Assembly: GCF_902859705.1 (NCBI RefSeq)
Contig: NZ_CADIJO010000001.1
Location: 124,001-188,000 of the forward strand
Reading direction: 5' to 3'
From: Achromobacter deleyi
GTDB lineage: Bacteria > Pseudomonadota > Gammaproteobacteria > Burkholderiales > Burkholderiaceae_B
DNA: 64,000 nucleotides
In this document: piece after piece, positions 17,890-25,321 of the stretch
Position numbering within the stretch: position 1 is the stretch's first letter
Layout of the letters: every line of letters starts with the position of its first letter
Position numbers and translations under genes: made by a program
The notes under the pieces: model-generated
What the model saw: the letters and a program-made list of their open reading frames with translations, nothing else
Told to the model about the DNA's origin: nothing
The model's database searches: none

Positions 17890-18417
17890 ATGTCGTCCAC
17901 GGAATCCCTGGAGCACCGCGAGCTCGGCAGGCTCTATCGCGATCATCATGGCTGGCTGCGCGGCTGGCTGCTGCGGCGCCTGAGCGTGCCGGCCGAGGCG
18001 GCCGACCTGGCGCAGGACACCTTCCTGCGCCTGCTGGCCTCGCCGGCATCCATGGCGCAATTGCAGGGCATCCGTCAGCCGCGCAGTTTCCTGGCCACGG
18101 TGGCCCAGCGCACCTTGGTCGACCATATCCGCCGCCAGGTGCTGGAACGCGCCTGGCTGGAAACGCTGGCGCAGCAGCCCGAAGCCAGCGCCATTTCTCC
18201 CGAGACCCAAGCCATCCTGCTGGAAACCATCCGCGAGATCGACGCCATGCTGAGCGGCCTGGGCGACAAGGTGCGGCGGGCCTTCCTGATGTCGCAACTG
18301 GAGGGCGCCAGCTACGCCGAGATCGCATCCACCCTGGGCGTCACGGTCAGTTCCGTCAAGAAATACATGGCCCGCGCCACCGAGCATTGCCTCGTGTACG
18401 CGCTGGCCCGGCAGTAG
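17890..18417 (+). CDS. FecI-type ECF sigma factor (module 2)
   Basis: 175 aa, closely similar to the module 1 sigma factor: region 2 LYRDHHGWLRGWLLRRL and AADLAQDTFLRLLASP, region 4 LGDKVRRAFLMSQLEGASYAEIASTLGVTVSSVKKYMARA. It should transcribe the module 2 receptor gene. The ATG at 17890 was chosen; the in-frame TTG 69 nt upstream would place the Fur box inside coding sequence and encode a low-complexity N terminus. FecR follows after 6 nt. Confidence 0.9.
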   Translation: MSSTESLEHRELGRLYRDHHGWLRGWLLRRLSVPAEAADLAQDTFLRLLASPASMAQLQGIRQPRSFLATVAQRTLVDHIRRQVLERAWLETLAQQPEASAISPETQAILLETIREIDAMLSGLGDKVRRAFLMSQLEGASYAEIASTLGVTVSSVKKYMARATEHCLVYALARQ

Positions 18418-18423
18418 GCGGCC

Positions 18424-19374
18424 ATGGCGGACAAGACAATCGCGACCGCGGCGCAATGGTATGCGCGGTTATGTGCGGACGACGTCACCCCTGCTGACCT
18501 GGCCGCGCATGGCCGCTGGTTGGCGCAAGACCCGGAGCACGCGCGCATCTGGCGCCAGGTCGAACGTCTGCGCGGCACCCTGGGTGCCGCGCCCGCCCGG
18601 CTGGCGGCCGACACCCTGAACCGGGTCGACCACCACTTTGCCCGTCGCCGTGCGGTGCTGCGCAATGGCCTGGGCGCCGTGGCGTTGCTGGGCGCGGGAA
18701 GCCTGCTGGCCTGGCGCGTCTTGCCCGTGGATGATCTGCTGGCCGACTATCGCACCGGCACGGGCGAGCGCCGCGAACTGCGGTTGGCGGACGGCACCCT
18801 GCTGTGGCTGGACAGCGCCAGCGCGGTGGACGTCAAGATCGACGCGCAGGGTCGCCAGATCACCGTTCATTCGGGCGAAATCCTGATCGACACTGAACAC
18901 GCGGCTCGGGGCCTGCCGCCGCTGCGCGTCGCCACCGTGCACGGCACCGTGCGTCCGTTGGGCACGCGCTTCATCGTCAATCGCCAAGAGGGCCGGACGC
19001 AGGTGGCCGTGCTGCGCCATGCCGTGGCGTTGCAAGCGGCGGCGGGCGGCGACGAGGTGATCCTGCAGGCCGGCGAGCAGGGCACCCTGGATTCCTCGGG
19101 TGCCCGTCACGCCGGGGCCATCACCGGTGAACCCGACGCCTGGACGCGGGGCTTGCTGATCGTGGACAACTGGCGCCTGGGCGACTTGATCGACCAGCTG
19201 GACCGCTACCGTCCCGGCCGGCTGCGGTGCGACGACGCCGTGGCTTCCTTGCGCGTATCCGGCGCGTTCCCCATCGACGACACCGACCGGGCGCTGGCCG
19301 CCGTCGAGCGGGCGCTACCGGTCCAGATATCGCGTTTCACCCGCTACTACGTCCGCGTGGTGGCACGCGGCTGA
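18424..19374 (+). CDS. FecR-like transmembrane anti-sigma regulator (module 2)
   Basis: 316 aa. Cytoplasmic DUF4880-like segment at about 8-55 (ATAAQWYARLCADDVTPADLAAHGRWLAQDPEHARIWRQVE is the pattern), an ARRRAVLRN basic patch, a membrane helix at about 79-97, and a periplasmic FecR domain (YRTGTGERRELRLADGT, VHSGEILIDT, PLGTRFIVNR). The C-terminal end LPVQISRFTRYYVRVV resembles module 1, supporting duplication of the whole module. It transfers the receptor signal to the sigma factor encoded 6 nt upstream. Confidence 0.9.
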   Translation: MADKTIATAAQWYARLCADDVTPADLAAHGRWLAQDPEHARIWRQVERLRGTLGAAPARLAADTLNRVDHHFARRRAVLRNGLGAVALLGAGSLLAWRVLPVDDLLADYRTGTGERRELRLADGTLLWLDSASAVDVKIDAQGRQITVHSGEILIDTEHAARGLPPLRVATVHGTVRPLGTRFIVNRQEGRTQVAVLRHAVALQAAAGGDEVILQAGEQGTLDSSGARHAGAITGEPDAWTRGLLIVDNWRLGDLIDQLDRYRPGRLRCDDAVASLRVSGAFPIDDTDRALAAVERALPVQISRFTRYYVRVVARG

Positions 19375-19389
19375 TTTATTTTCCAGAGG

Positions 19390-19424
19390 CATTGTCCTTT
19401 TTTCGTGCTCGTCCGACTTAGCAG
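19390..19424 (+). promoter_or_regulatory. fecA-like promoter for receptor 2
   Basis: The sequence CATTGTCCTTTTTTCG followed by TGCTCGTCCGACTTAGCAG lies in the 88-nt gap between FecR and the receptor. It strongly resembles the E. coli fecA promoter as I remember it (ATTGTCCTTTTT, then CTCGTTCGACT). It is the best candidate in the window for recognition by a FecI-type sigma factor. Confidence 0.6.
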
Positions 19425-19462
19425 GGATCACGTTGGATTCAAGTCACGGAAAACCTTTGTTC

Positions 19463-21910
19463 ATGTCCTCTACTACTGCTTCCTGCCGCCCTTTCTTTGC
19501 TTTCGCGCCGTTGGCGCTGGCCGTCCTGGCGGCCTCGATGGCGATCGGCGCCGCGCCTGCGGCGCAGGCGCAAGCCGCGCCCAATGTCGAGACCGCCCGC
19601 CACTATGACATTCCTGCGGGGCCGCTGGGCCTGGCGTTGAGCCGGTTCGCCGCCCAGGCGGGCGTGGTGCTGTCGTTCGACGCGCAACTGACCCAGGGCA
19701 AGCAAAGCGCCGGGCTGCAAGGCGGCTATGGCGTTGCCGCGGGCCTGGCCGCCATGCTGGCCGGTACCGGCCTGGAGGCCATCAACCAGGGCGCCAACAA
19801 TTACGGTTTGCGCATCGCCGGCACGCAGACACTGGCGCCGGTGGAAGTCCTGGGCTCGCGCGAGCCGGGGCCCAGCGAGGGAACGGACTCGTACACCGTC
19901 GGCTTGTCCACCACCGCCACCCGGCTGCCGATGACCCTGCGCGAAACGCCGCAGTCCGTGTCGGTCATGACGCGCCAGCGGATGACGGACCAGGGCCTGA
20001 ACACCCTGGAAGACGCCATTGCCAACACGCCTGGCCTGACCTTCAAGAAGAAGGGGTCGGCCGATGACAACGAGAAAGGCCTGTACGCGCGCGGCATGGA
20101 AATCACCAACATGCAGGTGGACGGCGTGCCGACGCACAAGGATTTCAACGCCTTGGGCCTGGACACCGCGTTGTACGACCGCATCGAAGTCGTGCGCGGA
20201 TCCACCGGCCTGCTGAGCGGTGCGGGCAACCCTGCCGCATCCATCAACCTTGTGCGCAAGCGGCCCACGCGGGAATTCGAGGCTGGCGCCGGCGTCACCG
20301 TGGGGTCCTGGGACTACAAGCGCACCGAGTTCGACCTGGGCAGCCCGCTGGACGAGTCCGGCAAATTGCGCGGACGGCTGGTCGGCGCATGGCAGGAAGG
20401 CGGCTCGTTCATCGACCGCGTCAAGCAGGACTCGCAACTGCTGTATGGCGTGGTCGAGGCCGACCTGGCCGAGCGCACCTTGTTGACGCTGGGCGCGGAA
20501 TATCAGCGCAAGAAATGCACGGCGTGCTCGTACTTCGGCTTTCCCGCCGTGTATGCGGACGGCTCCGAGACGGATTTTCCCCAGCGCTTCAACTCGGCGA
20601 CCAACTGGAGCCGCCAGGAACGCACGCGCTATAACGTCTTTGCCACGTTGGACCACGAATTTGCGCCCTTGTGGAAAGGGTCTGTCACCCTGTCGCGCAC
20701 CGGCGACGACAACGACCGCACCTACGGCTGGTTCAGCAGCAACGGCTGGGCCAATCCGCAGACGGGGCAGGGCGCCTCGGTCTGGGTCGCGAAATGGCCT
20801 ATCCCCAAGACCCAGAACGCCGTGGATGCCAGCCTGTCCGGCGCCTTCAACGCGCTGGGCCGCCAGCACGACCTGGTGCTGGGCGTCAACGCGTCGCGTA
20901 CCAAGGCGGACTACGACACCTATCCGCTGTGGCTGGCGCCCGGCTATGACCCCAAGATTCCGGACATCCGCGCGTGGAACGGCGACATGCCCGAGCCGGA
21001 TTGGCAGTCGACCGGCAAGCGCTATTACACCGAGAAGCAAGCGTCGATCTACGGGGCAGTGCGTCTGCGTCCCACCGAGGCCTTGTCGCTGGTGCTGGGA
21101 TCGCGCGTGACGTGGTGGGACCAGCAAGCGTCCTATACCTATAACGATGGTTCTTCCTACCCGGACGACATGCGCGAGCAAGGCGTCTACACGCCTTATG
21201 CCGGGGTGGTCTACGACCTGACAAGCAACCTGTCGGCCTACGCCAGCTACACCAGCATCTTACTGCCCCAACAGGCGCAGAGCGTGTCGGGCAGCGTGCT
21301 GGCGCCCATCAAGGGCAACACGTATGAAGTGGGCCTGAAAACGACGCTGCTGGACGGCCGCCTGAACGGATCGGTGGCCCTGTTCCGCACGCGGCAAGAC
21401 AACTACGCGATGCTGGACGGCGACCGCCTGGCGCCCAACGGCGACAGCGCGTTCGTTGCCGCCGACGGCGCGGTGATGCGCGGTGTAGAAGCGGAAGTGA
21501 GCGGCGAGCTCACGCCGGGCTGGCAGATGCAGCTGTCGTACGCCTATGTGGACCGCAAGCTGCCCCAGGGCTTTACGACGCAGGTGGGCCTGCCGCGCCA
21601 CATCGCCAAGCTCTACACCACCTATCGCCTGCCTGGCGATTGGAGCGCCCTGACGGTAGGCGGCGGCGTGCGCTGGGAAAGCCAGAGCGGCTATTCCAGC
21701 CGCGGGCCTGGCGGCCGTCAGGCCGAGGCTTCACAAGGCGCCTATGCCTTGCTGGACTTGATGGCGCGATATCAGTTCAACCGCCAATGGTCCGCCACGC
21801 TGAACCTGAATAATGTGCTGGACAAGAAGTATTACGCCAGCACCAACGTCTACAGCAATTACTACGGGGCGCCATTCAGCGCGATGCTGGGGGTGAATTA
21901 CCGGTATTGA
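19463..21910 (+). CDS. TonB-dependent siderophore receptor with STN signalling domain (module 2)
   Basis: 815 aa from the ATG at 19463; an in-frame TTG at 19433 with AGGGA before it would add 10 residues. Signal peptide to about AQAQA, STN domain about 45-115 (YDIPAGPLGLALSRFAAQAGV, LSFDAQLTQGKQSAGLQG), TonB-box region APVEVLGSREPG, plug with LRETPQSVSVMTRQRMTDQG and EVVRGSTGLLSGAGNPAASI, and a barrel ending FSAMLGVNYRY. A CTAC pair (KKCTACSYFG) sits in an outer loop region, unlike module 1. Architecture is that of FpvA/FhuE/FoxA-like receptors that both import a ferric siderophore and signal its presence. Confidence 0.92.
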   Translation: MSSTTASCRPFFAFAPLALAVLAASMAIGAAPAAQAQAAPNVETARHYDIPAGPLGLALSRFAAQAGVVLSFDAQLTQGKQSAGLQGGYGVAAGLAAMLAGTGLEAINQGANNYGLRIAGTQTLAPVEVLGSREPGPSEGTDSYTVGLSTTATRLPMTLRETPQSVSVMTRQRMTDQGLNTLEDAIANTPGLTFKKKGSADDNEKGLYARGMEITNMQVDGVPTHKDFNALGLDTALYDRIEVVRGSTGLLSGAGNPAASINLVRKRPTREFEAGAGVTVGSWDYKRTEFDLGSPLDESGKLRGRLVGAWQEGGSFIDRVKQDSQLLYGVVEADLAERTLLTLGAEYQRKKCTACSYFGFPAVYADGSETDFPQRFNSATNWSRQERTRYNVFATLDHEFAPLWKGSVTLSRTGDDNDRTYGWFSSNGWANPQTGQGASVWVAKWPIPKTQNAVDASLSGAFNALGRQHDLVLGVNASRTKADYDTYPLWLAPGYDPKIPDIRAWNGDMPEPDWQSTGKRYYTEKQASIYGAVRLRPTEALSLVLGSRVTWWDQQASYTYNDGSSYPDDMREQGVYTPYAGVVYDLTSNLSAYASYTSILLPQQAQSVSGSVLAPIKGNTYEVGLKTTLLDGRLNGSVALFRTRQDNYAMLDGDRLAPNGDSAFVAADGAVMRGVEAEVSGELTPGWQMQLSYAYVDRKLPQGFTTQVGLPRHIAKLYTTYRLPGDWSALTVGGGVRWESQSGYSSRGPGGRQAEASQGAYALLDLMARYQFNRQWSATLNLNNVLDKKYYASTNVYSNYYGAPFSAMLGVNYRY

Positions 21911-21921
21911 TGAGTGCGCCA

Positions 21922-22029
21922 TCAACGCGCCAATCGCAAACTCTCCATGAAATACACCGCGTGGTCCGACGACTGCGCGGCTTCCCTCCAGACCATGCCC
22001 GTCACGCGAAGAAGCATCCCGTCGCCTAT
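21922..22029 (-). pseudogene. C-terminal remnant of a LysR-type regulator
   Basis: On the minus strand a frame ending at a TGA (21922-21924) encodes about 35 residues (GDGMLLRVTGMVWREAAQS, then SDHAVYFMESLRLAR) that read like the last strand and helix of a LysR effector-binding domain (xGMVWRE...FMESLR). It has no start and no DNA-binding domain. It abuts a Bug remnant on the other strand, in the divergent orientation usual for LysR/Bug pairs. Similarity is by eye; the stretch is short. Confidence 0.4.
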
Positions 22030-22263
22030 GCGCCGGCGGTGGCCGGCAGCACGCGGGCCCCGGATCTGCCCGACGTTCCCACCGTAGGCCAATCAGGCGT
22101 GAAGGCGCTGGAAGGTTACGACGCCACGTTCGGGTACCTGGTGATGGCACTCAGGGACACGCCCCAAGAAGTCGTGAAGATATGGGAAGCGGCGCTGGCC
22201 AGGGTATACGTCTTGCCCGAATTTCAGCAGACCATGGCGGGCCTGGGCGTGCGAGGGGAGTGA
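22030..22263 (+). pseudogene. C-terminal remnant of a Bug/TctC-type solute-binding protein
   Basis: About 75 residues beginning near VAGSTRAPDLPDVPTVGQSG and ending LPEFQQTMAGLGVRGE match the C-terminal lobe of Bug (tripartite tricarboxylate transporter) receptors: LPDVPTVxESG, a middle YLVMALRDTPQEVV segment, and the helix after it. The usual protein is about 320 aa with a signal peptide; all upstream parts are missing, and the frame upstream to 21907 does not resemble the family. It is a truncated relic. Confidence 0.7.
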
Positions 22264-22475
22264 TGAGCGCGTCGCATCTTCGTGCATTAGCAGACTAGAT
22301 CTCGCTGTAAGTGTCTGCGTGATTCTCTATGATCGTGGCTTGAGTTCAGGCGCACAGCGCCACCACATCGACGCGATTTCAGAGAGAAGTGCATGATTCC
22401 AGCTTGGAACAGTATCAAGGATGCTTCGGCTGTGCAGCCTTTCATTCAAAGCCGGGTAAAGCAGGGAGTCTTGCC

Positions 22476-22655
22476 ATGATTCAGCGCCGTGACGTGCTTT
22501 CTTCAGAAATTCGAGAGCTGGAGCAAATGTTGGACGGCATTCCTGCTACTGCCGTCATCCAACGGATTTCGCTTGAAAGCCGACTGAAGTCTGTACGTGA
22601 TGCGTTTGAGCAAGAGCTAGCCTGTTGCCAGCCTTCGCATTTTGAGTCTGACTAA
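22476..22655 (+). CDS. Small unknown protein, probably a truncated gene
   Basis: 59 aa from an ATG preceded by AGGGAG. Residues about 5-45 form a charged helix (SSEIRELEQMLDGIPATAV, then IQRISLESRLKSVRDAFEQ) of the kind that opens a group of roughly 150-200 aa proteins of unknown function. After the stop, the next 60 nt still encode a loosely similar stretch in a shifted frame (SIGSGTWGKA), so the gene is probably frameshifted and decayed. A GTG at 22389 could extend the N terminus but the added residues look random. Confidence 0.4.
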   Translation: MIQRRDVLSSEIRELEQMLDGIPATAVIQRISLESRLKSVRDAFEQELACCQPSHFESD

Positions 22656-22732
22656 GGCCACGGTTTGATCCATAGGCTCGGGCACTTGGGGCAAAGCACC
22701 AGATTGCTTTGACCGTGGATTTCTCAGCGGAA

Positions 22733-23551
22733 TTATCCGCCGAACATCCCCGCCACCTGCTCCTGTATCTCAAACACATCCGATACCCCATACAGCCCGA
22801 CGCTCTTTTGCAGGCGGCTGTTATCCGGCGGTGTTTCCACGCAAGCCTTGACCAACACGAACTGTCCCGCCGGGTCGGGCATGAATTTCATGCCGGACAC
22901 CGACAGGCGTTCGATGCGCACGGTGCCATCGTTGTAGCGGCGGCCCCTGGCGGGGATGCCGTTCAGTTCATCCATCGATGGCACGTGGTCGAAGACCGCG
23001 TCGTAGAACTCGATGATTGGACTGCTGTTGGTGCTGGCGCAGCGATGGACGTAGGCGGCGTGGTAGCGGCCGTCCAGTTGGTAGGACACGACATCACCGG
23101 CCCGGTAGAAGGTCAGGCTGTCGGGTTGCCCGGGGGCGCGCTTGAGCGGGGTGGGCGGCGTATGCAGGAACGCCTGCTTGATATCCGGCGTCTTGCGGTG
23201 AAAGTCGTCGCTGAGCGCGACCGCGTCATTCAGGGCGTCGATGGCGGCATCGGCCTGTGCTGAGAGGGTGGCGTCGGCGATGCCGTACTTGTGCAGCAGG
23301 ATGACCAGCGCGACAGCGGTCTTTTGGCGGTACAGGGCCGACACCGCGTCGTCGTTTGCCTGCAGCACACAGTTCCAGCGGCGCAGCACCTGTGGCAACG
23401 CGCGGGCGCCAAGGTTGGCTGCCAAGGCCTCATCGTGCCGGGCATAGGCCATCAGGCGTGTCATGAGCCGGGCCAGGTCTTCGTCCAGCGTTTGTACCAA
23501 GGTGTCTGCGGCCAGCTTCTTCAGGGCCTGGGCGTGATTGATCGAGGCCAT
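22733..23551 (-). CDS. Hypothetical cytoplasmic protein
   Basis: 272 aa with no signal or membrane segment. The N-terminal half is helical (LKKLAADTLVQTLDEDLARL, LGARALPQVLRRWN, AALVILLHKYGIADATL-like), and the second half has strands around SLTFYRAGDVVSYQLDGRYHAAYVHRC and IIEFYDAVFDHVPSMDELNG. It resembles proteins that pair with immunity- or DUF-type neighbours but I do not recognise a family. The ATG at 23551 has AAGGA upstream; 7 nt separate it from the DUF4262 gene, so the two form an operon. Confidence 0.7.
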   Translation of the reverse strand: MASINHAQALKKLAADTLVQTLDEDLARLMTRLMAYARHDEALAANLGARALPQVLRRWNCVLQANDDAVSALYRQKTAVALVILLHKYGIADATLSAQADAAIDALNDAVALSDDFHRKTPDIKQAFLHTPPTPLKRAPGQPDSLTFYRAGDVVSYQLDGRYHAAYVHRCASTNSSPIIEFYDAVFDHVPSMDELNGIPARGRRYNDGTVRIERLSVSGMKFMPDPAGQFVLVKACVETPPDNSRLQKSVGLYGVSDVFEIQEQVAGMFGG

Positions 23552-23558
23552 GCTGGCA

Positions 23559-24095
23559 TTATCCTTGGGACGGTTTCGAGGGGGCGGCAGGCCATGCCCA
23601 GCCGCTTTCCGATAGATCCGGCTGCAACGCCTTGAACGCGTCCGTTGCCCCGGCTTGCCCCGGAAACACACCGGCCTTGTCGGGCCAGAACAATTGCACG
23701 CAGGGAAAGTCGTCGCCGCCATGGAACCAGCGGTTCCAGCCCAGGTGATCGGGGTAGTGGGATTTGTCGACGGGCACGAGCAGGGCGTTGAAGCCGCGGA
23801 ACAGGGTGTCGACGGGAACGCCGATGGGCGGCGCGTTGCCGGCCTCGATCATGCGGTACAGGTTCCACAGCACGTCGTGGGTGACTTCGCGGGGCAGGGA
23901 AAAGACGATGACCTCGGGAAAACCGTGACCCACCCAGAAGCCGCAGGTGAACGAGAAACCGGGCTGGTCGCCTTCGGCGAAGATCTCGGTGCGAAACCAG
24001 CCGTGTTCGCGGATCTGGCTGACGAAGCGCTGTTCGTCGGCGTCCAGGACGTCGGCGGGGGCATCCAGGGCGGTGGCGATGTCGGGGATGGGCAT
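23559..24095 (-). CDS. DUF4262 domain protein
   Basis: 178 aa, cytoplasmic. The core HGWFRTEIFAEGDQPGFSFT, then GFWVGHGFPEVIVFSLP and MIEAGNAPPIG, matches DUF4262, a domain of unknown function found in many soil bacteria and often present in several copies. It ends in a tryptophan-rich segment (HLGWNRWFHGGDDFPCVQLFWPDKAG). First gene of a two-gene operon with the unknown protein downstream; divergent from the 24231 gene. Confidence 0.8.
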   Translation of the reverse strand: MPIPDIATALDAPADVLDADEQRFVSQIREHGWFRTEIFAEGDQPGFSFTCGFWVGHGFPEVIVFSLPREVTHDVLWNLYRMIEAGNAPPIGVPVDTLFRGFNALLVPVDKSHYPDHLGWNRWFHGGDDFPCVQLFWPDKAGVFPGQAGATDAFKALQPDLSESGWAWPAAPSKPSQG

Positions 24096-24230
24096 GCGGG
24101 CTCCGAGGGCGAATGCTAGGCGATAGGGCAGATCATACCTATTGCTTCCAGCTTGACGAGTTGCCTGGCCTGGCGGTAGCGCTTGGGCATTCTGTAAACT
24201 GGTCTGCGCCTTTCTCTTGACTCATATCAG

Positions 24231-25286
24231 ATGCCCGCCTCCCACACCGCTCTCGCCGCCGCCCTGCAGACCCCGGTCCGCACCCCCGCCGACCTGGATT
24301 CCCTGGAGACGTTCTTCAAGCGTCCGGAAGTCAGCGCGTTCTACGGCGACATCCAGGAGCCGGAGCAGGCCGACGCCGCCTTGCGATTCTGCGCCGACCT
24401 GCTGCCGACCCTGCATCCCAGCCGCGCCTCGGCGCTGGCGTTGATGTGCGGGTCGTTGGTGGAAGACGGCGCCGATCCGGTGTTGCTCTTTCCGACGCTG
24501 CGGGCGCTGCTGCGCCCGTGGCTGGAGACCTTGCAGCCGTATTGCGCGCAGGAAGTCGAAGAGGATGACGACGAGGTCGAGGAAGCGGATCGCCAGGCCT
24601 GGCGCGACGCGCAGGCCCGGCTCGAGGCGTTGCCGGACGACCAGCGCTGGCAGGTCGAGGCGCGGGTTGAAGCCGTGGATACGCTGGTGCTGCCGATGAT
24701 GGCGATGGTGATGCGCGATCGGCGCAATCATCAGGCGCTGATCGACGACGATGTCTTGTTGCAGCGCCTGTATGCCATGACCACCATGAACGACAGCCTG
24801 CCGTTCGAGCAGCTGCATTTTCTGTGGCTGGCCTCGCGCATCAGCTATGAGGACGAACTGGTGGTGCTGTTGCCGGCGTCGGGCACGGGCTTCGTGGCCC
24901 GGGCGCACGGCATCAACAACAATTTCCATGCCTTTACGTTATTGCAGATCTTGATCGGCGAGCATGCCCAGGCGCTGGGCGTGCGGCGCGAGATCGCGCC
25001 GCGCGAGCCGGATGCGGACGGCGACACCGCGGATTTTCAGTGGTTGCAGGTGGACGCCTACGCCGACGGCGCGCTGCAGAACATCATGCGCCTGGCCTGG
25101 GGCGAGGCGGCGCTGCGCGACAACGCCGCCAAGGCCGGCAAGCGTGTGCTGATTGCACTGGAAACGGACGAAGGCATCAAGCGCAATTGGTCGGGCTTCA
25201 ATGGCGCGATCCACGACGCGCAGCAGCCATTGATGACGTTCACGCGGTATTTGACGCCGGACGAAGTGGCCGAGTACCTGGCCTGA
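24231..25286 (+). CDS. Hypothetical cytoplasmic protein
   Basis: 351 aa, acidic, without signal peptide or membrane helices. A strongly acidic linker (EVEEDDDEVEEADRQ) at about 108-123 separates an N-terminal helical domain from a larger C-terminal one. The C-terminal half contains YEDELVVLLPASGTGFVARAHGINNNFHAF and ends LMTFTRYLTPDEVAEYLA. No family recognised. The 135-nt divergent gap to the DUF4262 gene contains no clear Shine-Dalgarno for this ATG, but codon use is like the neighbours. Confidence 0.75.
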   Translation: MPASHTALAAALQTPVRTPADLDSLETFFKRPEVSAFYGDIQEPEQADAALRFCADLLPTLHPSRASALALMCGSLVEDGADPVLLFPTLRALLRPWLETLQPYCAQEVEEDDDEVEEADRQAWRDAQARLEALPDDQRWQVEARVEAVDTLVLPMMAMVMRDRRNHQALIDDDVLLQRLYAMTTMNDSLPFEQLHFLWLASRISYEDELVVLLPASGTGFVARAHGINNNFHAFTLLQILIGEHAQALGVRREIAPREPDADGDTADFQWLQVDAYADGALQNIMRLAWGEAALRDNAAKAGKRVLIALETDEGIKRNWSGFNGAIHDAQQPLMTFTRYLTPDEVAEYLA

Positions 25287-25321
25287 GGGCGGATCGGACC
25301 ATCCTGGCGGGGCCAGGCGCC

